In this document: positions 48,101 to 60,807 of the stretch, in pieces | Layout: every line of letters starts with the position of its first letter | How positions within the stretch are numbered: position 1 is the stretch's first letter | Source: Plectrocnemia conspersa | Lineage: Eukaryota; Arthropoda; Insecta; Trichoptera; Polycentropodidae | NCBI GenBank assembly: GCA_009617715.1 | Contig: VTFK01000448.1 | Span: 154,463-218,462, forward strand | Length of the DNA: 64,000 bases | Reading direction: 5' to 3' | Position numbers and translations under genes: made by a program | The notes under the pieces: model-generated | Databases searched by the model: none | What the model saw: the letters and a program-made list of their open reading frames with translations, nothing else | What the model was told of the DNA's origin: nothing

Positions 48101-51100
48101 AGAAGCGCTCTAAAGAACCAAGAGCAAAAAAAGAACGTCAAATTCAAAAAATCGAATATCAAGGTCTCTTTACTATTTTTCTTTGATTATAACGAACAAT
48201 AAGGAGTATTATTTTTCAGTTTTACGCTGTTTGCGTCTAAAAGAAAACGACTAGAATTGTGGGATAAATAAGTATAGGATTTTGCACCACAATAATTTAC
48301 TGGCTCACATGCAAATCTGTTGCTAGTATTTTTGCATAATTATGAATTATGATGATGCAGCTACCATATTCACCAGATTTGACCTTCTGCAACTTTTTCA
48401 GTGCTCGGATTTTTCTGGACAGGATTATTCCGTACACGAATTTTGCACAGATTTTGAGACAGTAACTTTCTAGACACCGATTTTGAATATTCTAGACAAA
48501 AATAAATATTTTTAATAGTATGTTTATTGAAAAAAATTAAGATGAGCATTTGGATTGTTCAATTTTTAACTATGGAGCTCATTATAATACATACGAAATT
48601 TATATTTTTACTTTGTGATAAAACGTTAATCAGTTTTGCAAAATATCCGTTTCTGGAATTTTGATTATTTTTATAATTTTTTTAAATAGTTGACTATAAA
48701 AATGGACAATTAAACAAAAATTGATTAGAAATTGTAGTGGGCGGCTTTTATGAAAATGAATGGCAAATTTCGGATGTGATAAACAAATAAAAACTGCTGT
48801 ATACACAGATTAAATGCGGGCCAAATTTTTACCCTCTGATTTGTGCATTGTTATTCACCAGACAGTTATTCCCATTTTATGCGCCCAAAGTTTATTTTTA
48901 TTACATGTATAGGATGTGTTGAAAATGCGAATGACAACCTTGAGTGTGTCTTAATTATCTTTTTTCTTTATTGAAAGCGGCAATTTTGTCTAAATCCTTT
49001 CGAAAGGATCGTCATAACACATATTAGTAATGACATGTAATAAAATGAATCCTTTGTATTTTGTGCAAACAACATTTTTCCAAAGATTTTATTAAAATTT
49101 TGTTCATTTGTTGAAAAATAAAGATCAATCGTTATGAGATTGTCTTCTGAAAATCAATCTGGGAAAGAATATTGCAAAATCATATACAAGGAGTAATTAG
49201 TAAAAGTAATAATATTATTGATAAGAATACTACTACTATTATAAGTTTTAAAACTAATACTATTTTGTTACTGTAGTAATTTGCTTCATAATAATTTCAT
49301 GTTTTCATTGATATATTGAAATACATCATAATCCTAGGAAACTATTTATTTTACACGTTGCTTATTGTTAAACTTATATTTTACTTAAGATAATAAAATA
49401 ATAAATGATTAATTTTATAAGAATTAAATTTCATAAAAGTAATATAAAACTATTTAGTAATGGAAATAGGCCATTTAAGCAAGACAATAAAAAAAAGTTG
49501 TGTGAAGTTACACGAGGGATTAATTTTATTACATGTCACTACTATTATGTTATATAAAGATCCTTTTTAATTGTCGTTTTTTGCATTTTTCACAAAGAAA
49601 ATATATTGATTCATTGGATTTAATTCAAGTTGATTGCTATATTGAACTCGGTAGTAAAAAATTCAACAATAATTAAAACGTTTATTTTAATTTGTTTTTT
49701 AATAAAATATTAAACAATTTTTTTTATCCATAATAATCAGTGTACGGAAGGTTCACATCTGCAAAATTCATGTCTGGAAATATCACCGAACCAACTTTTT
49801 CCTATACTGCAGATAAAGAGGACATCGAAAGAAATGTTTTGCAAGCATATAGAAGTTGAATGAAAATCGCTGAGTGACAACCAAATAGTGCATTCCATAA
49901 ATGTTTTGCGGATTGGAAAAAACACTGGAAGTATACCTGATAAGGACTAGAACAAATACTGTTGATATAAATAAAAATTGTCGTTATTTTTTATCATACT
50001 TTAAATATAATATTTTTACGAACCGCATCTCGTTCTTCTTGCAAAAGACGTTGTTGTTCTTCATACAATTTTCGTCTAGACACACCCAACGCCTTTTCTA
50101 ATTCTCTAATCTCCAGCAGCTCGCTTGCTGATCTATCTCCAGGCTGAGAAGATGTACTCGGTTCAGCCTATTGTATTCATATAGAACAAAGAGTTTATTT
50201 TCAAAGTTTTTCCTCAAGTAATTACATGTAAATATAAAAATACTATTTGTGTAGGATTTTGTCACAAAGATAAGATAATTCGATTTACATGTAAAAATTC
50301 ATGTTGTTTTAAACTATATCATTATTTTTGTATTTTCTATTAAGGTCTCGATTTTTATATATAATTACAATTAAATGATTGATTGTAATAAGCTATGATG
50401 ATGCTACTACACTTTTTAATCTCTACAATATAATTATGAAGTAAAAATCAATTTTTGATATAAAAAAACTTTGTTGTGTAGAGTTTATTATAGTATAACT
50501 TAACATATAAATCGGAGAGAAAAATATAATCATTACCTTTGTGCCAATAAACTAAAGCATATTGAATTAGAAACAAAGCTTCAGATCATCATGCTTATAA
50601 AAATATATAAACATATATACCAGTGCATTCAAATCGCAATTAGTTGGAGGCTTGCTAGGTAACTTTAATCTTTGATTGTTCATATCTTCGAATTGTGTGT
50701 GGATTGTCTCTCAATACTTTTATCATGAGTGGACGTAATACTTCCCTGCAAAATAAATAAAAACACTACATTTTAAAAACCTAATATCCGTCGTAATATA
50801 GTAATTTAATATTGATAATTCCAAGGATAGCAATGTTTTTATTTATATATGTATTTGAACGTATTTAGATAATTAAAATTTTTTTTTTTAAATTACTTAC
50901 GATAAGTATCTCATTGTTGTAAGCTCCAGACTTACTCCTACCAGGCGCCGATGATCTCATGTTGTTGTTGTTTTCTCTCATCGCTAATTGCGGTATTTGA
51001 TTGTACGAAGAGGTGCAAGGATCCTGGATCGAATAACTTTATAATATGCACTGGTTTCGTTTAGTTCATTATTCAATTTGTCAATACAACTCACCGGATA

Positions 51101-54100
51101 GACGTCATTCGTGACCAAATCGTGTCTGTCGCTTCGTCCTTTGGCATGTTGCGCACTAGTCGGATTATTTAATAGGATATCATTTCTAGACGGTTGAAAA
51201 TTTGCATCGCCGTGATTGCCTAAATGATATGATTGGTTGTCCTGCAATCATGCGGTTTATTTATATCCATATATGTGGACTCTAGATGTCAAAAGTGACT
51301 AATTAAATCAAAAACGTAATTCTCTATTTGTTGTTAAAGGGATGTATGATTTCTTACAATTCCTAAGCGTATTCATGAGTTTATGATAATTTGGGTTGGT
51401 TTTGTGACAAAGAAAGGTCTATTTAACAGTGTTGTTATTTTCGATTTATGACGTTCTTTTCAATAGAACTTTTCACATCAAGGCAAATGCCAACTCGAAT
51501 TTAAAAAATAATAATTGAATTCATCAACTGAGAGACCTCATATTAAATACACAGGGCTTTCAAATAACAAACCATAGTCGGTAGTCCTATATCAGAATGT
51601 AGAAAGTCTTGATGGTCAAAATTGATAATATCATGTTGCGGCATATCCTGAAAAAAAATATTACAATCATAAATCAATTGATTCAAATTTGAGTAGGTAT
51701 ATATTAAAGAACGAAAACTCACAACGTGTGATTCTTGAAGTTGATTTCTATTCTTTTTATCCAGTATTAGTTTTTTCTGAAGGTCAAGTGCTACCCTTGC
51801 GTCTTCCTCCATTCTGTTAATAATATAATCATAGATTGTTTATTGATTTTTGATAAAGCTTGATAAATATTTAATACATGCCACAAGGACTCTGAAGCAA
51901 TGTTTTTTCTAGCCTGGCTGCCGCAGCCAATATTTGGTTATTTGGGGATTCCAAATTATAGATCCCAATTCAAGAATGCTAACAACTAAGGCGTCATAGA
52001 GGACGCGAATAACTAACGGATCGGCAAAATTTTCTCAAAAGTGATTCAGAGTTTTCGCAAAAAAAAATTTTCTCAAAAGTGATTCAGAGATCTTTAGTTG
52101 AAGTTTCTCTAGTCAAAATTTTCCCACTGAGATCGTAGGAATAAACTGATGGCGAACGGGATCGAGAAAATGACACAGAATGCCACTTTCCGACACTGAA
52201 GAGCAGAGGGTTAATGGAACCCTATCTCCATAGAGTCTAAGTCACTCTGTAGAGAGAAGGAGTTTGCAAAAGATCGAATGCATTTATACAATTTTAAATC
52301 ATTTGTGTACAAAGGAAAAATTGAATTTGTAACTGCCGTATTTATATCATTAATAAATAACATAAAAATCAGAGGGCCCAGGTCGGATCCTCGAGGTACT
52401 GTTGGTCCAACAAAACTTGCTGAAAGTGATTAAAGACATCTATGAATAATTATTTCAAACAATTTAGCAGGAGCTTACTGCGACTAGTCTATAGTTCTTT
52501 ATACACAATTTGTCAGCTTTTTTTATGAATAGGGGTGACTTTTGTGCGCTTACATAGATCTGGAAATAATGATGTCTTTAGAATTAGATCAAAAATACGT
52601 TTTAGAGGAGCAGAGAGACTGACTTCGCAACCCTTCAAAATGAAATCAGGAATCAAATTGGGCCCAGAAAAACGCCCTGTCTTCAATTTATTAAAACCGA
52701 ATTTAAGATCTGAACGCTAAGTTTCTTTGATGGTCAGTACTGAAGACCAAGAACAAAAAGAAGGAAGAGACTGAGCAGAAGGCTTACTAACATATAATGG
52801 AAAAAAGAACATCTGTAGTCTCTTGAAGAAAAAAATACAAAAAAGATAAAATAATTAATGCATATGAGAAAAATAATATAACATTACTTAAATATAGTAT
52901 GTATTAAATTAGATTTAAATGTAAATCTGGAAAAATTAATTCATTACATGGTTTTATTTAATGATCTTTTAGATGATACACAAAGCTATAAAATTAAATG
53001 TTAAGATATTTCAATTTTAATAGAATATTATAAACGAGCTTTTTCTTACCAAGTTGTTCCTTTTTAATGATGGCATGAAAATCATATTCAAGAGGATTAA
53101 GAGAAATTGTATATTGTAATAAACTATTAGAGTTTATTAACCCAGATATGCTCACAGACCTATAAGTAGGATACCAAATTTGTACTACTCTTTTTTATAT
53201 CTATGATATTTATATTGCTTTGACATGAGTCTAAATGTAAAAGATCTCTTTAGAAGAGTCTAAAAATCGTTACATAATAATATCACTTGTTTAAGTTGTG
53301 CACCTTTTTTCGTCTAAAGTGAGATAAAATATGTGTTTTTAGTTTACTATTAGTTTCGGAATATTATTTTATATATTTATTTATTTTTCATTATCGAGGT
53401 AAATCGATTACAAACATTGCTGTATTATACATAGGTAAGTAGGAACAGGCTTTTTCACTATTATTTTTTCGTCCATTAAATATATATTTTTAATTAAAAT
53501 TTAATTTAGTAGCCTTTTATTCATATTTTATATTTATTTTATTTTTATTTATTTACTCATTATAAATTTTACGAAAGTATTGTATGTAATTTATTTGTCA
53601 TATTGCTTTATTATGCTGTTCAAAATTCGAATCCATACTATTTAATTCTAATATAGCCGCATCACTTTTTAGGACACAGCAACTAAGTTTTCATTGTTTT
53701 TGTTCTTCTGCACTTTCAAGTCTATTAAATTTTCGTTTATTAGCTCTCCCTTGACAAATTCCACTATCTAAAACTGAGAAAAAGAATATCCAGTTGAGCG
53801 ATCGTTAAGAAGGTAGTTCACTAAGCGAGGAGTTGTTATATAAAATAATATTTATTGTTTGATATTTATGAAGTAAATTCTTCGGTTGAAATAAAGTTTT
53901 TAAAGAACAAAATTACTAAGACATATCTGAGTTAGTAAATGTTTTTTGTTATAATAATATATAAAATATACTACTATATAATACAATAATGTTTACATTT
54001 TTAAATACTTTTCGGTTGTATTCCTACTGAAAAGTATTATATTGAATACTAATATTTAATATATTGATAGATATGTTAAAAATATACATACATATATCTC

Positions 54101-54345
54101 TGTCTAAGATATTCTCTTTTCAGCATATCTTCATCTTGAGCCTGGACAGCAGCTGCAGCCGGAAAGTCTTCTCTGATAAGTTCATTTCTGAATTTATTAC
54201 CAGATAAATGGTTGACAACTGAAAAATTAATTTGGTTTTCAACAATTTGCTCTTTCTATTAATATAATTCTAATGGACTTACTTTCATCATCTTGCAGTT
54301 TATGGGCCAGCTCTTTGTCAGTGCGTAGCAACCAAGCACGCCTCA
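45187..54345 (-). CDS. CCDC50: CCDC50 (Ymer)-like coiled-coil protein, 13 exons, 5' end open
   Basis: Exons 5' to 3': 54283-54345, 54092-54218, 51723-51813, 51573-51647, 51095-51241, 50901-51023, 50621-50707 (or 50745), 50024-50167, 47453-47533, 46508-46655, 46277-46439, 46088-46125 and 45187-45341. The N-terminal part shows the CCDC50 pattern: RRAWLLRTDKELAHKLQDDE, then SGNKFRNELIREDFPAAAA, then EEDARVALDLQKKL. Later exons give Glu/Arg/Gln-rich coiled-coil (LEKALGVSRRKLYEEQQRLL, EIEKFRRSKEKQRLRHQQKL) and a Ser/Lys-rich tail. In mammals CCDC50 is a cytosolic ubiquitin-binding, phosphorylated adaptor; the role here is inferred only. The first listed exon begins in the middle of a codon, so a start exon lies upstream (candidate 58348-58411). 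Exon 50621-50745 keeps frame only if a weak internal acceptor at 50708 is used. Confidence 0.8.
47594..48440 (+). pseudogene. Mariner transposon remnant 1
   Basis: A mariner-like 5' end (ACGAGGTGTGATAAAAAAAT) next to TA, then transposase in pieces: CEWYQPF, EDIEDDKRNKRLNTLTTDEN, IKDFVLSNRRITIVEEVGIS, and, with many stops, NKEYYFSVLRCLRLKEN. Catalytic residues cannot be read in one frame and no 3' end was found. It sits in a CCDC50-like intron. Confidence 0.85.
48441..50023. other. CCDC50-like intron, no further content
   Basis: AT-rich intronic sequence. No repeats with ends and no coding signals were recognised. Confidence 0.5.
52140..52712 (-). pseudogene. LINE reverse transcriptase remnant (minus strand)
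   Basis: From high to low coordinates it reads FGFNKLKTGRFSGPNLIPDF, then KRIFDLILKTSLFPDLCKRT, KVTPIHKK, and later VPRGSDLGPLIFMLFINDI and YTNDLKLYKCIRSF (the YADD position reads YTND). Frames shift several times. It lies in the intron 51814-54091 in the same orientation as the gene. Confidence 0.8.
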
Positions 54346-54599
54346 CTGTAAGAATTAAAAATCAATAATTAATAATCATATTCAATATGTATAATAAAAT
54401 ATTGGATACCCATAAAAGTGTGGTTTTTGTTAGTTACTCGTTGGAACTTGTCAAGGCTCATGTGTTTATAAATGTATCATATATTACATAATAGCACAGA
54501 TATATATATATATATTATATATACATCAGTTGATTGAAGCACTTCGTTGTGGCAATATCTTTTAATTTATGATTTTTGGCTCATTTAATAAGTAAATTG

Positions 54600-55085
54600 A
54601 ATCGAGTGTAATTCAAGCATGTTTGCTTTATGAGTTTGAGCTTGAATCAAAGGCTGCAGATTTCTTTGGTATTAAATTACTTGAAGATGCACCTCGGTTA
54701 TTGATAACTATGATGAAAAAAATCAAAAGTAATGTATCAAGAACTCTTCAATATTTGACGTTTACATTTTTACATCAATTGGGAAAATCATGGAAGATGA
54801 ACAAATGGATTGCCACATACATTGACAGATGAGAACAAACTTCAAAGATTAACAATATATATTTATTTCACACCATATTTTGATTAATTGCATATTTGCG
54901 ATGAGAAACGGATCCACAACAGTAATAACAAGCAAACTTATCGTTGCTTGTCATCAAATGACCCAGTACATCATATTTGAAGGGCAATTCATACCCAGTT
55001 GACTATTATTTGTGTATGGTGAACTGCAGCTGGTATGAGTACATCCACTACGAGTTTCTTGACAAAAACCAAATCATTACAGCTT
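54600..55085 (+). pseudogene. Mariner transposon remnant 2
   Basis: Fragments of a mariner transposase in order: CLLYEFELESKAADFF-like start (54623), HQLGKSWKMNKWI, FDxxxTCDEK-like stretch (CDEKRI-type at about 54900), then YEYIHYEFLDKNQIITA. Diverged, with stops. It lies just upstream of the first confirmed CCDC50-like exon. Confidence 0.6.
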
Positions 55086-56275
55086 AGATCTACTATTATA
55101 TATACAAATGGATCTTATATTTTATATGTTTTCATACATATAAAATATAAGAGAAACGAAATTTTCTCTGCTGTCTTCTAAACTGTTCTCTTTTCTTTCT
55201 CTTATTGAAATTGTACTACTTTAAATTTTAAGTGTTACATTGTATTACTCTTAGCAAGTAAAGTAACAATTCCAGAACTATACTTTTTCTTTATAGGTGA
55301 TATTTTTTTAAGCATATTTTTTCGCAATGACATCAATGGCATTTAATTGCTAATCTCCAGTCATACTGAATACGCCAATATATTAAAAAGTCACTATATA
55401 ATAAATTACAACTCTGTCTTTGAACTGAGAAATCAGGTCACATTAGAATTTATATAATCGAAGCTATAATTTATTGAGTACATGTCATATTACAACCAGA
55501 CTTATGTTCCGATTTACTCCGAATTATTCCAAACCACGAGAAAGCAAAATTAAATTAATAAATAGCACTAAGACGCCAAATAAACATTATATATAAAAAC
55601 AATTTTATAGTTATACGACAAAAACCTTCAAGTGCATATACCAAAGGACTATTATCGCTAAACAGTTATATAGCAATACAACTAATAACTGTTCTTTGTT
55701 ATTCAATGTAACACTATGCATTGTCTTTTGACACAAGCGTAAATTAATTTTATTTACATCTCGCATACATCAGTCTAAAAAGTGACAAGTACTTGAACAA
55801 TTTCAAGATAAATTTATGGTAACGTTTATAAAAATCTAACTTAGATATGAAAGCTTTTGGTAAAATTCAAAAAGAGATTCTCAATTCAAAAAAAGCAATA
55901 AAAATAAATGATTTTAAACTTCAGTAATACTGTCAAGAATTTTAATGTTTGTGTGACGACCGTTTATAATGCCAAAAAGCCTCTCGTAACGAGACAAAGA
56001 TCTGCTTCACAGAAAGTGGTGACTTGCCGATGGAAATCTAAAGAAGTCATATAAATCTGAGAACTTTTGGTTCCGAGAAATCCCTTCCCTCCGCCAGACG
56101 CCAGTAATGGTTTAGTCTAATAAAAATATCATTATGCAGTATATAAATTATACCAGATACAATACAATAATAATACTAATTATGCCATCGTTTATTTTGT
56201 GGGGATCCCATTCTTGAAACTCGCGTTAATGACTGTGACCAAAAATGATTATTCATCAATAAGGATGAACTAGAC
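55086..56275. other. No gene recognised
   Basis: AT-rich to 55940. From 55945 a GC-richer stretch begins (CTCTCGTAACGAGA and neighbours), which continues beyond the MITE at 56276-56605. Confidence 0.4.
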
Positions 56276-56605
56276 CAGGGGTTCCCAACCTTTTTGTATC
56301 CTAGAGCGCATTTTACAATATTGGTAGGGCGGCGGGCACCACCTGACTCTTCAAAGATTCCTTTTTTGCCACTTACAGGAGCTATAATCGGAAAAAAAGT
56401 CGGCGATCTCGGCCGATTTCAGTTGTAGCTTCGGTTCGGACAACTTTGAGAGAGTGTAGTAGAGGCTTAACAAATAATTAAAAATAATTTAAATTTTTAA
56501 TTAGTGTTTGTGAAAATAATTCTATTGCGGTCGAATAGTGGCGGGCGCACACAAATCGGTCCGCGGGCGCCATGGCGCCCGCGGGCACGGGGTTGGGAAC
56601 CCCTG
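56276..56605. mobile_element. hAT MITE, 330 bp
   Basis: Ends CAGGGGTTCCCAACC and GGTTGGGAACCCCTG are perfect inverses. The 8-bp TSD AACTAGAC occurs at 56268-56275 and 56606-56613. There is a GC-rich palindromic stretch near the right end (GCGGGCGCCATGGCGCCCGC). Confidence 0.93.
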
Positions 56606-57500
56606 AACTAGACAATACTGTTTAGCGATCTATACGATAGTGCTAGAGGTCGTGCTGACAATGGTGCTGGAGCTGGATATCGACGGCTGATTTATATCTG
56701 ATGTGGTGATGTCCGTGCGAGAAGTCCGAGTCTGGTTGTACTAGCGGGGTATCGGCGAATCAAGGTCCGGGTAGGTAGCGACGCGCCGCGGCGATGGCGG
56801 CGTCGAGTCGATCCGGCGAAGTCTGGCGGAGTTTGTCCAAGTGAAGTATCTGTCCCCCTATTTATATGATTAGGTAAAGGAAGGGATCACAAAGCCCTCG
56901 TTACGACCAGAAAAAAAAGGATTCCCATAAATAACGCGCAAGGATTCTCCGGTTCATTAAATGAATTTCTTCGTTACGAAACGGTCACGGGAAACAAAAT
57001 TGTTACCGGAAGACAAAAAGCACCGTAAGGACACAACATTCCCGTTGTACAATTCGACCTAGAAGATGTCCATCAACCAAATGTCACTTTCTAAGGGCGT
57101 ATACATATTTCGTTGCTCTAAGAAACGAGTGCAGCGATTGGCTGGATGATCGCTGCATGATTGTGATTGATCAGCAAGCTTTGCTAAATACATAAGGCTG
57201 ATCTCCAATGAGGACCAAGCACACACCGGGAGACACTCGAAGAGATAAGGGCTCATCCTGAGAGGGACTCCACCATACGAGCACCGCATCAGAGAGGGAT
57301 CAACCTACGCTATACTGTCGCAATGTCCAATCAGAACTCTAAGGATCTTTCACTGACATCATCTATCCGCCAGTTTCTCCACAACCGCTCGGAAAATAAC
57401 AATCTCGCCCATCATAGTCTGTCGCAATATGTAATGTAATCTAATTTAAATTTTCACTAGTTTCCAACTGCGTCTTACTGATTGCGAAGTTACGCCTCTT
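56606..57500. other. GC-rich block of unknown origin
   Basis: Together with 55945-56275 this forms a block of more balanced base composition broken by the MITE. On the minus strand 56790-56870 reads LHLDKLRQTSPDRLDAAIAA, which looks coding, but I cannot assign it. The frame 57059-57289 shows no domain. It may be a decayed retroelement. Confidence 0.35.
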
Positions 57501-58347
57501 AGGGTTACCAAACCTTAAAATTTTAATCCGCTAAACTAGTCTTCATAGTTGATGAATATAATGGTTCCGGAATTACGACTGTGTTATTTTTGACCACACG
57601 TTCGCGAATTGTTATCGTGGTTCAAAATCAAACAGTTGCTTCAGATTTCTTTACACCAATGGCGTAAAACAGCAAATAATTTCTGGTTAAATAGTTCGCG
57701 AATCGACTTCAGTCAGAAGTACAAACGTATGTACATAGAATTTTATTTATTAAATCTAATGTTACAAAATTACAATTTTTGGTTATTGCGACATCTGCTA
57801 CTGCTTCTTTGTATGCAAATTTGATATACGTGGTTGCAGTGTTGTTTCTGAGAGACGAAGCGCTGCATTAACATCCATTTGATATCTCTGTTTGGTTTTT
57901 ATTACTGACATTGCTAAAAAAATATTTTCACACAAATAGGAAGTCGAAAAACAACCAACAATTTAATAGCTTTATAACTGAGAGATCTATTCTTATCGAT
58001 GGATATCCAAAATTGAGACAATTATTGCATTTTATGTCTAGACACCAGAGTGATATCATAAGACAACTCTTACTTAAACTTGATTGCTTTTTTTATTATC
58101 AAGCATTGAATATTGAATCAATTCATTTAGGGTTTAGACTGACTAATAAATAATATTAAGCAGACTGTATATTAAATATTACGATTAACATACATATGTC
58201 AAAACCACAATTGACAATTCAAAACGTTTTATCTGAGTCATAATAAGAAAAATATATGAATCAATATAATTAGTCAGTAATAATCTGACCAACATATTTA
58301 ACCGGTATTCTGATGTTTTGCTTTCTAATTAATTAATAAATGATCAC

Positions 58348-58411
58348 AGATATTATTCAGTTCAAAGAAAGCGAAGCGTTCAGTTGTATTTGTTGTGTTT
58401 TCATTCGCCAT
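58348..58411 (-). CDS. Candidate first coding exon of the CCDC50-like gene
   Basis: ATG at 58411 opens MANENTTNTTERFAFFELNN and ends with one base before a GTGATC donor. That phase is exactly what the exon at 54283-54345 needs, and the sum of exon lengths is then a multiple of three (501 residues) with the shorter form of exon 50621-50707. The donor is weak and no conserved residue proves the link, so this is speculative. Confidence 0.25.
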
Positions 58412-58528
58412 TACTTATTTTTATACATATATGTATGTTATTAATCGAAAAACATCGACTTACGAAGGCAAAGAGTAGATTTGCAAGGGTTGAATTAGAC
58501 CAAATTAATTGTTTAAAATATTATAAAT

Positions 58529-58559
58529 ATGGATAAAGAACTAGAAGAAAATGAAGGCG
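58529..58559 (+). CDS. Possible first exon of a plus-strand gene
   Basis: ATG followed by DKELEENEG and one base before a good GTAAGA donor. No downstream exon was found before the window ends. If real, its start lies about 120 bp from the candidate CCDC50-like start on the other strand, which would suggest a shared promoter. Confidence 0.2.
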
Positions 58560-59101
58560 GTAAGATTCAAGATTTGAGATAAGTTTAAATTAAATAATAT
58601 TAATTTAACTTTTACAAGTTTTAAGGGCCCGTGGTGCTATGTATGTGTATCGAAAATCTATCTCGATAATTGCATTGAATTATAAATGTAATCAAATATA
58701 GGGTTGGAAGTGTTGTGGTTTGAAGTTCTATAACAACTATTGGAGAGAAAATCGTTTAGACATGCGCATGAATAGTGTGTGACACTAAAACTAAATTTTA
58801 GAATATATTCAAATGGATTTGTTTTTGAAAAAAAAAAACAAATACGATCCATGTGACTTCAGGTGGCAATTTGCGTCCAAGGAGTAATGGGTTTGGATTG
58901 GGCTATATGGGTTATATATGTATCTAACACGAGTGCAAATCCCAAGTTGAGTTGCGGGAAAGAAATAGAATACAGGCGGCCCTCGACTTTCGAACGTTCG
59001 ACTTTCGCACAATTCGCACATTTAAAAAAAACAATTTTTTTAAATTAATTTTTTTTTTAAAAATGTTCTGATAGCGGTGAATCTTTTGCTTCAATCGGAC
59101 G

Positions 59102-60683
59102 GGGACACGGTCAATTGGGCGACGGCGATTGGGCGACGGTCAAATGGGCGATTGAAAATGGGCGACGGACAAATGGGCGATGGTCTTTTGGGCGACGGTC
59201 TTTTGGGCGATATAATAATAATGCATTACAAATAAATGTGATGCAAATCATGATCTTATAATTAATTAAATAATTAACATAATTTAATACATAATAAAAT
59301 ATATATATACATATACGTACATACGAAAATATAAGTAATATTTTTTAGAATAGAATTAAAAGATGAAAACATTATTCGGTCTAAATAAAATATAATATAC
59401 CTACATAAGATATATGTACATATTTAGTTATCATTTGTGCTTATTTAATCATAAAATATCACTTAAACAGTTTGATTTTTTTTATTCAAGAATTTAAGAG
59501 AGTTACCCGTTATCATAAAACACTTAAAACACACGGCTTAAGTTGGTAATTTTATTATAAATACCTACCTGATAAATTGCAGGCTCTTAGGCGAATTTTT
59601 TTTATGTTTCGAGCCTTGGAAACTACTGTGAGAACAATCTTTTGGAATTTCCAAAATTCGCATATTTTATAGTTATCTATTTTAAATTAGAAAGGATAGT
59701 TATATATAAATATAATAACACAGAACTAGCCCTGATAAGTGTTTATCGTGGATTTTGCTCTTTACGCGATTTTTTTATGTTTTGAGACATAAATTACTGT
59801 GAGAACAATCTTCTGGAATTTCCAAAAATCGCATATTTTACCGTTATCTATTTTAAACTAGATAGGGTAGTTATATATATGTAAATATAATAACCTAGAA
59901 CTAGCGCTGATAAATGTTTATCGTGGATTTTGCCCTTAACGCGATTTTTTTTTATGTTTTGCGCTTTGGAAATTAGTGTGAGAATAAACTTTGGGAGTTT
60001 ACAAAAATCGCATATTTTACGGTTATCTATTTAAAACTAGATAGGATAGTTATATATAAATATAATAACCCATAACTAGCGCTCAGTATACTTTTGAATT
60101 TTGACTGAAAACGTTCGCAAAAAGTTTCGTTGCGTCTTTGAAAATTATTTTTGTCGTGGTTTTAAAACACTTTGTCACCGTGTCTTTTTATTCACATGTG
60201 GGTTATATTTTATGTGTTATTTATAGATAATTGTTATTATAGATCATTGTTGAGAACGACTAATTTAAATTACCACAGTTTATATTCTTAATAAATGGAT
60301 AATTCAGACATAAAAGTTAAAAAGACAAGAAAAATATGTTTGGAATAGATATCTTTTTTTTTTGAAAAGAATAGACTAAAGAATTTTTATAAAAGTTTTG
60401 AGATACAATAGAAAAAATATCATAGAATATTTATGTGGTATTGCATATAATTATATTAAGAGTTAATAATTTGAAAATAAAATTGTTTTTCATTTAATAT
60501 ACTTTAATAATATTTTATATTTTATTAATGTATTTTAGTAATGTATATTTTATTAATATTTACAATAAAGCAAGGCGTGCAAGATTTTTTTGATTTCTGT
60601 CGCCCATATGACCGTCGCCCAAATAACCATCGCCCAATTGACCGGAATCGCCCATTTGTCCGTCGCCCAATTGTCGCGTACCG
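59102..60683. mobile_element. Unclassified DNA element with GGGCGACGG clusters, 1582 bp
   Basis: Bounded by the 8-bp direct repeat ATCGGACG (59094-59101 and 60684-60691). The ends are imperfect inverses sharing CAATTGGGCGACGG. Next to each end is a cluster of 12-15-bp units (GGGCGACGG plus a short AT spacer such as TCAAAT), about seven on the left and six inverted on the right. The core holds three 175-bp tandem units and AT-rich DNA. No coding sequence was found, so it would be non-autonomous. The 8-bp duplication fits hAT, P or Zisupton-type elements, but the ends fit none I know. Confidence 0.75.
59591..60085. repeat. Three tandem 175-bp units
   Basis: Units begin at 59591, 59766 and 59941, each with GCGATTTTTTT-TATGTTT, then a GAGAACAATCTT-like block, AAATCGCATATTTTACGGTT, ACTAGATAGG and AACTAGCGCTGATAA. 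Copies differ by scattered substitutions; the third is cut short. A partial unit may precede the first. Confidence 0.85.
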
Positions 60684-60731
60684 ATCGGACGTTCGTATGA
60701 TACAAACAGGTCTACGATATGTTCATAATAT

Positions 60732-60770
60732 ATATCATTAAAGATATATTTCCACAATCTTTAATGATAT
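60732..60770. repeat. 14-bp hairpin
   Basis: ATATCATTAAAGAT at 60732-60745 is exactly complementary to 60757-60770, with an 11-base loop. It lies in Tigger sequence 40 bases beyond the nested element. Confidence 0.75.
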
Positions 60771-60807
60771 GTTTCCAAAAAAAACACAGCAAAAAAACAC
60801 GGATGAA

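Noticed and set aside
57059..57289. 76-codon open frame with Cys and Leu
   Set aside because: No family match, no intron signals, and the block around it looks like a decayed element.
60541..60741. Arg/Pro-rich open frame (RRPNNHRPIDRNRPFVRR)
   Set aside because: It comes from the GGGCGACGG clusters read in one frame.
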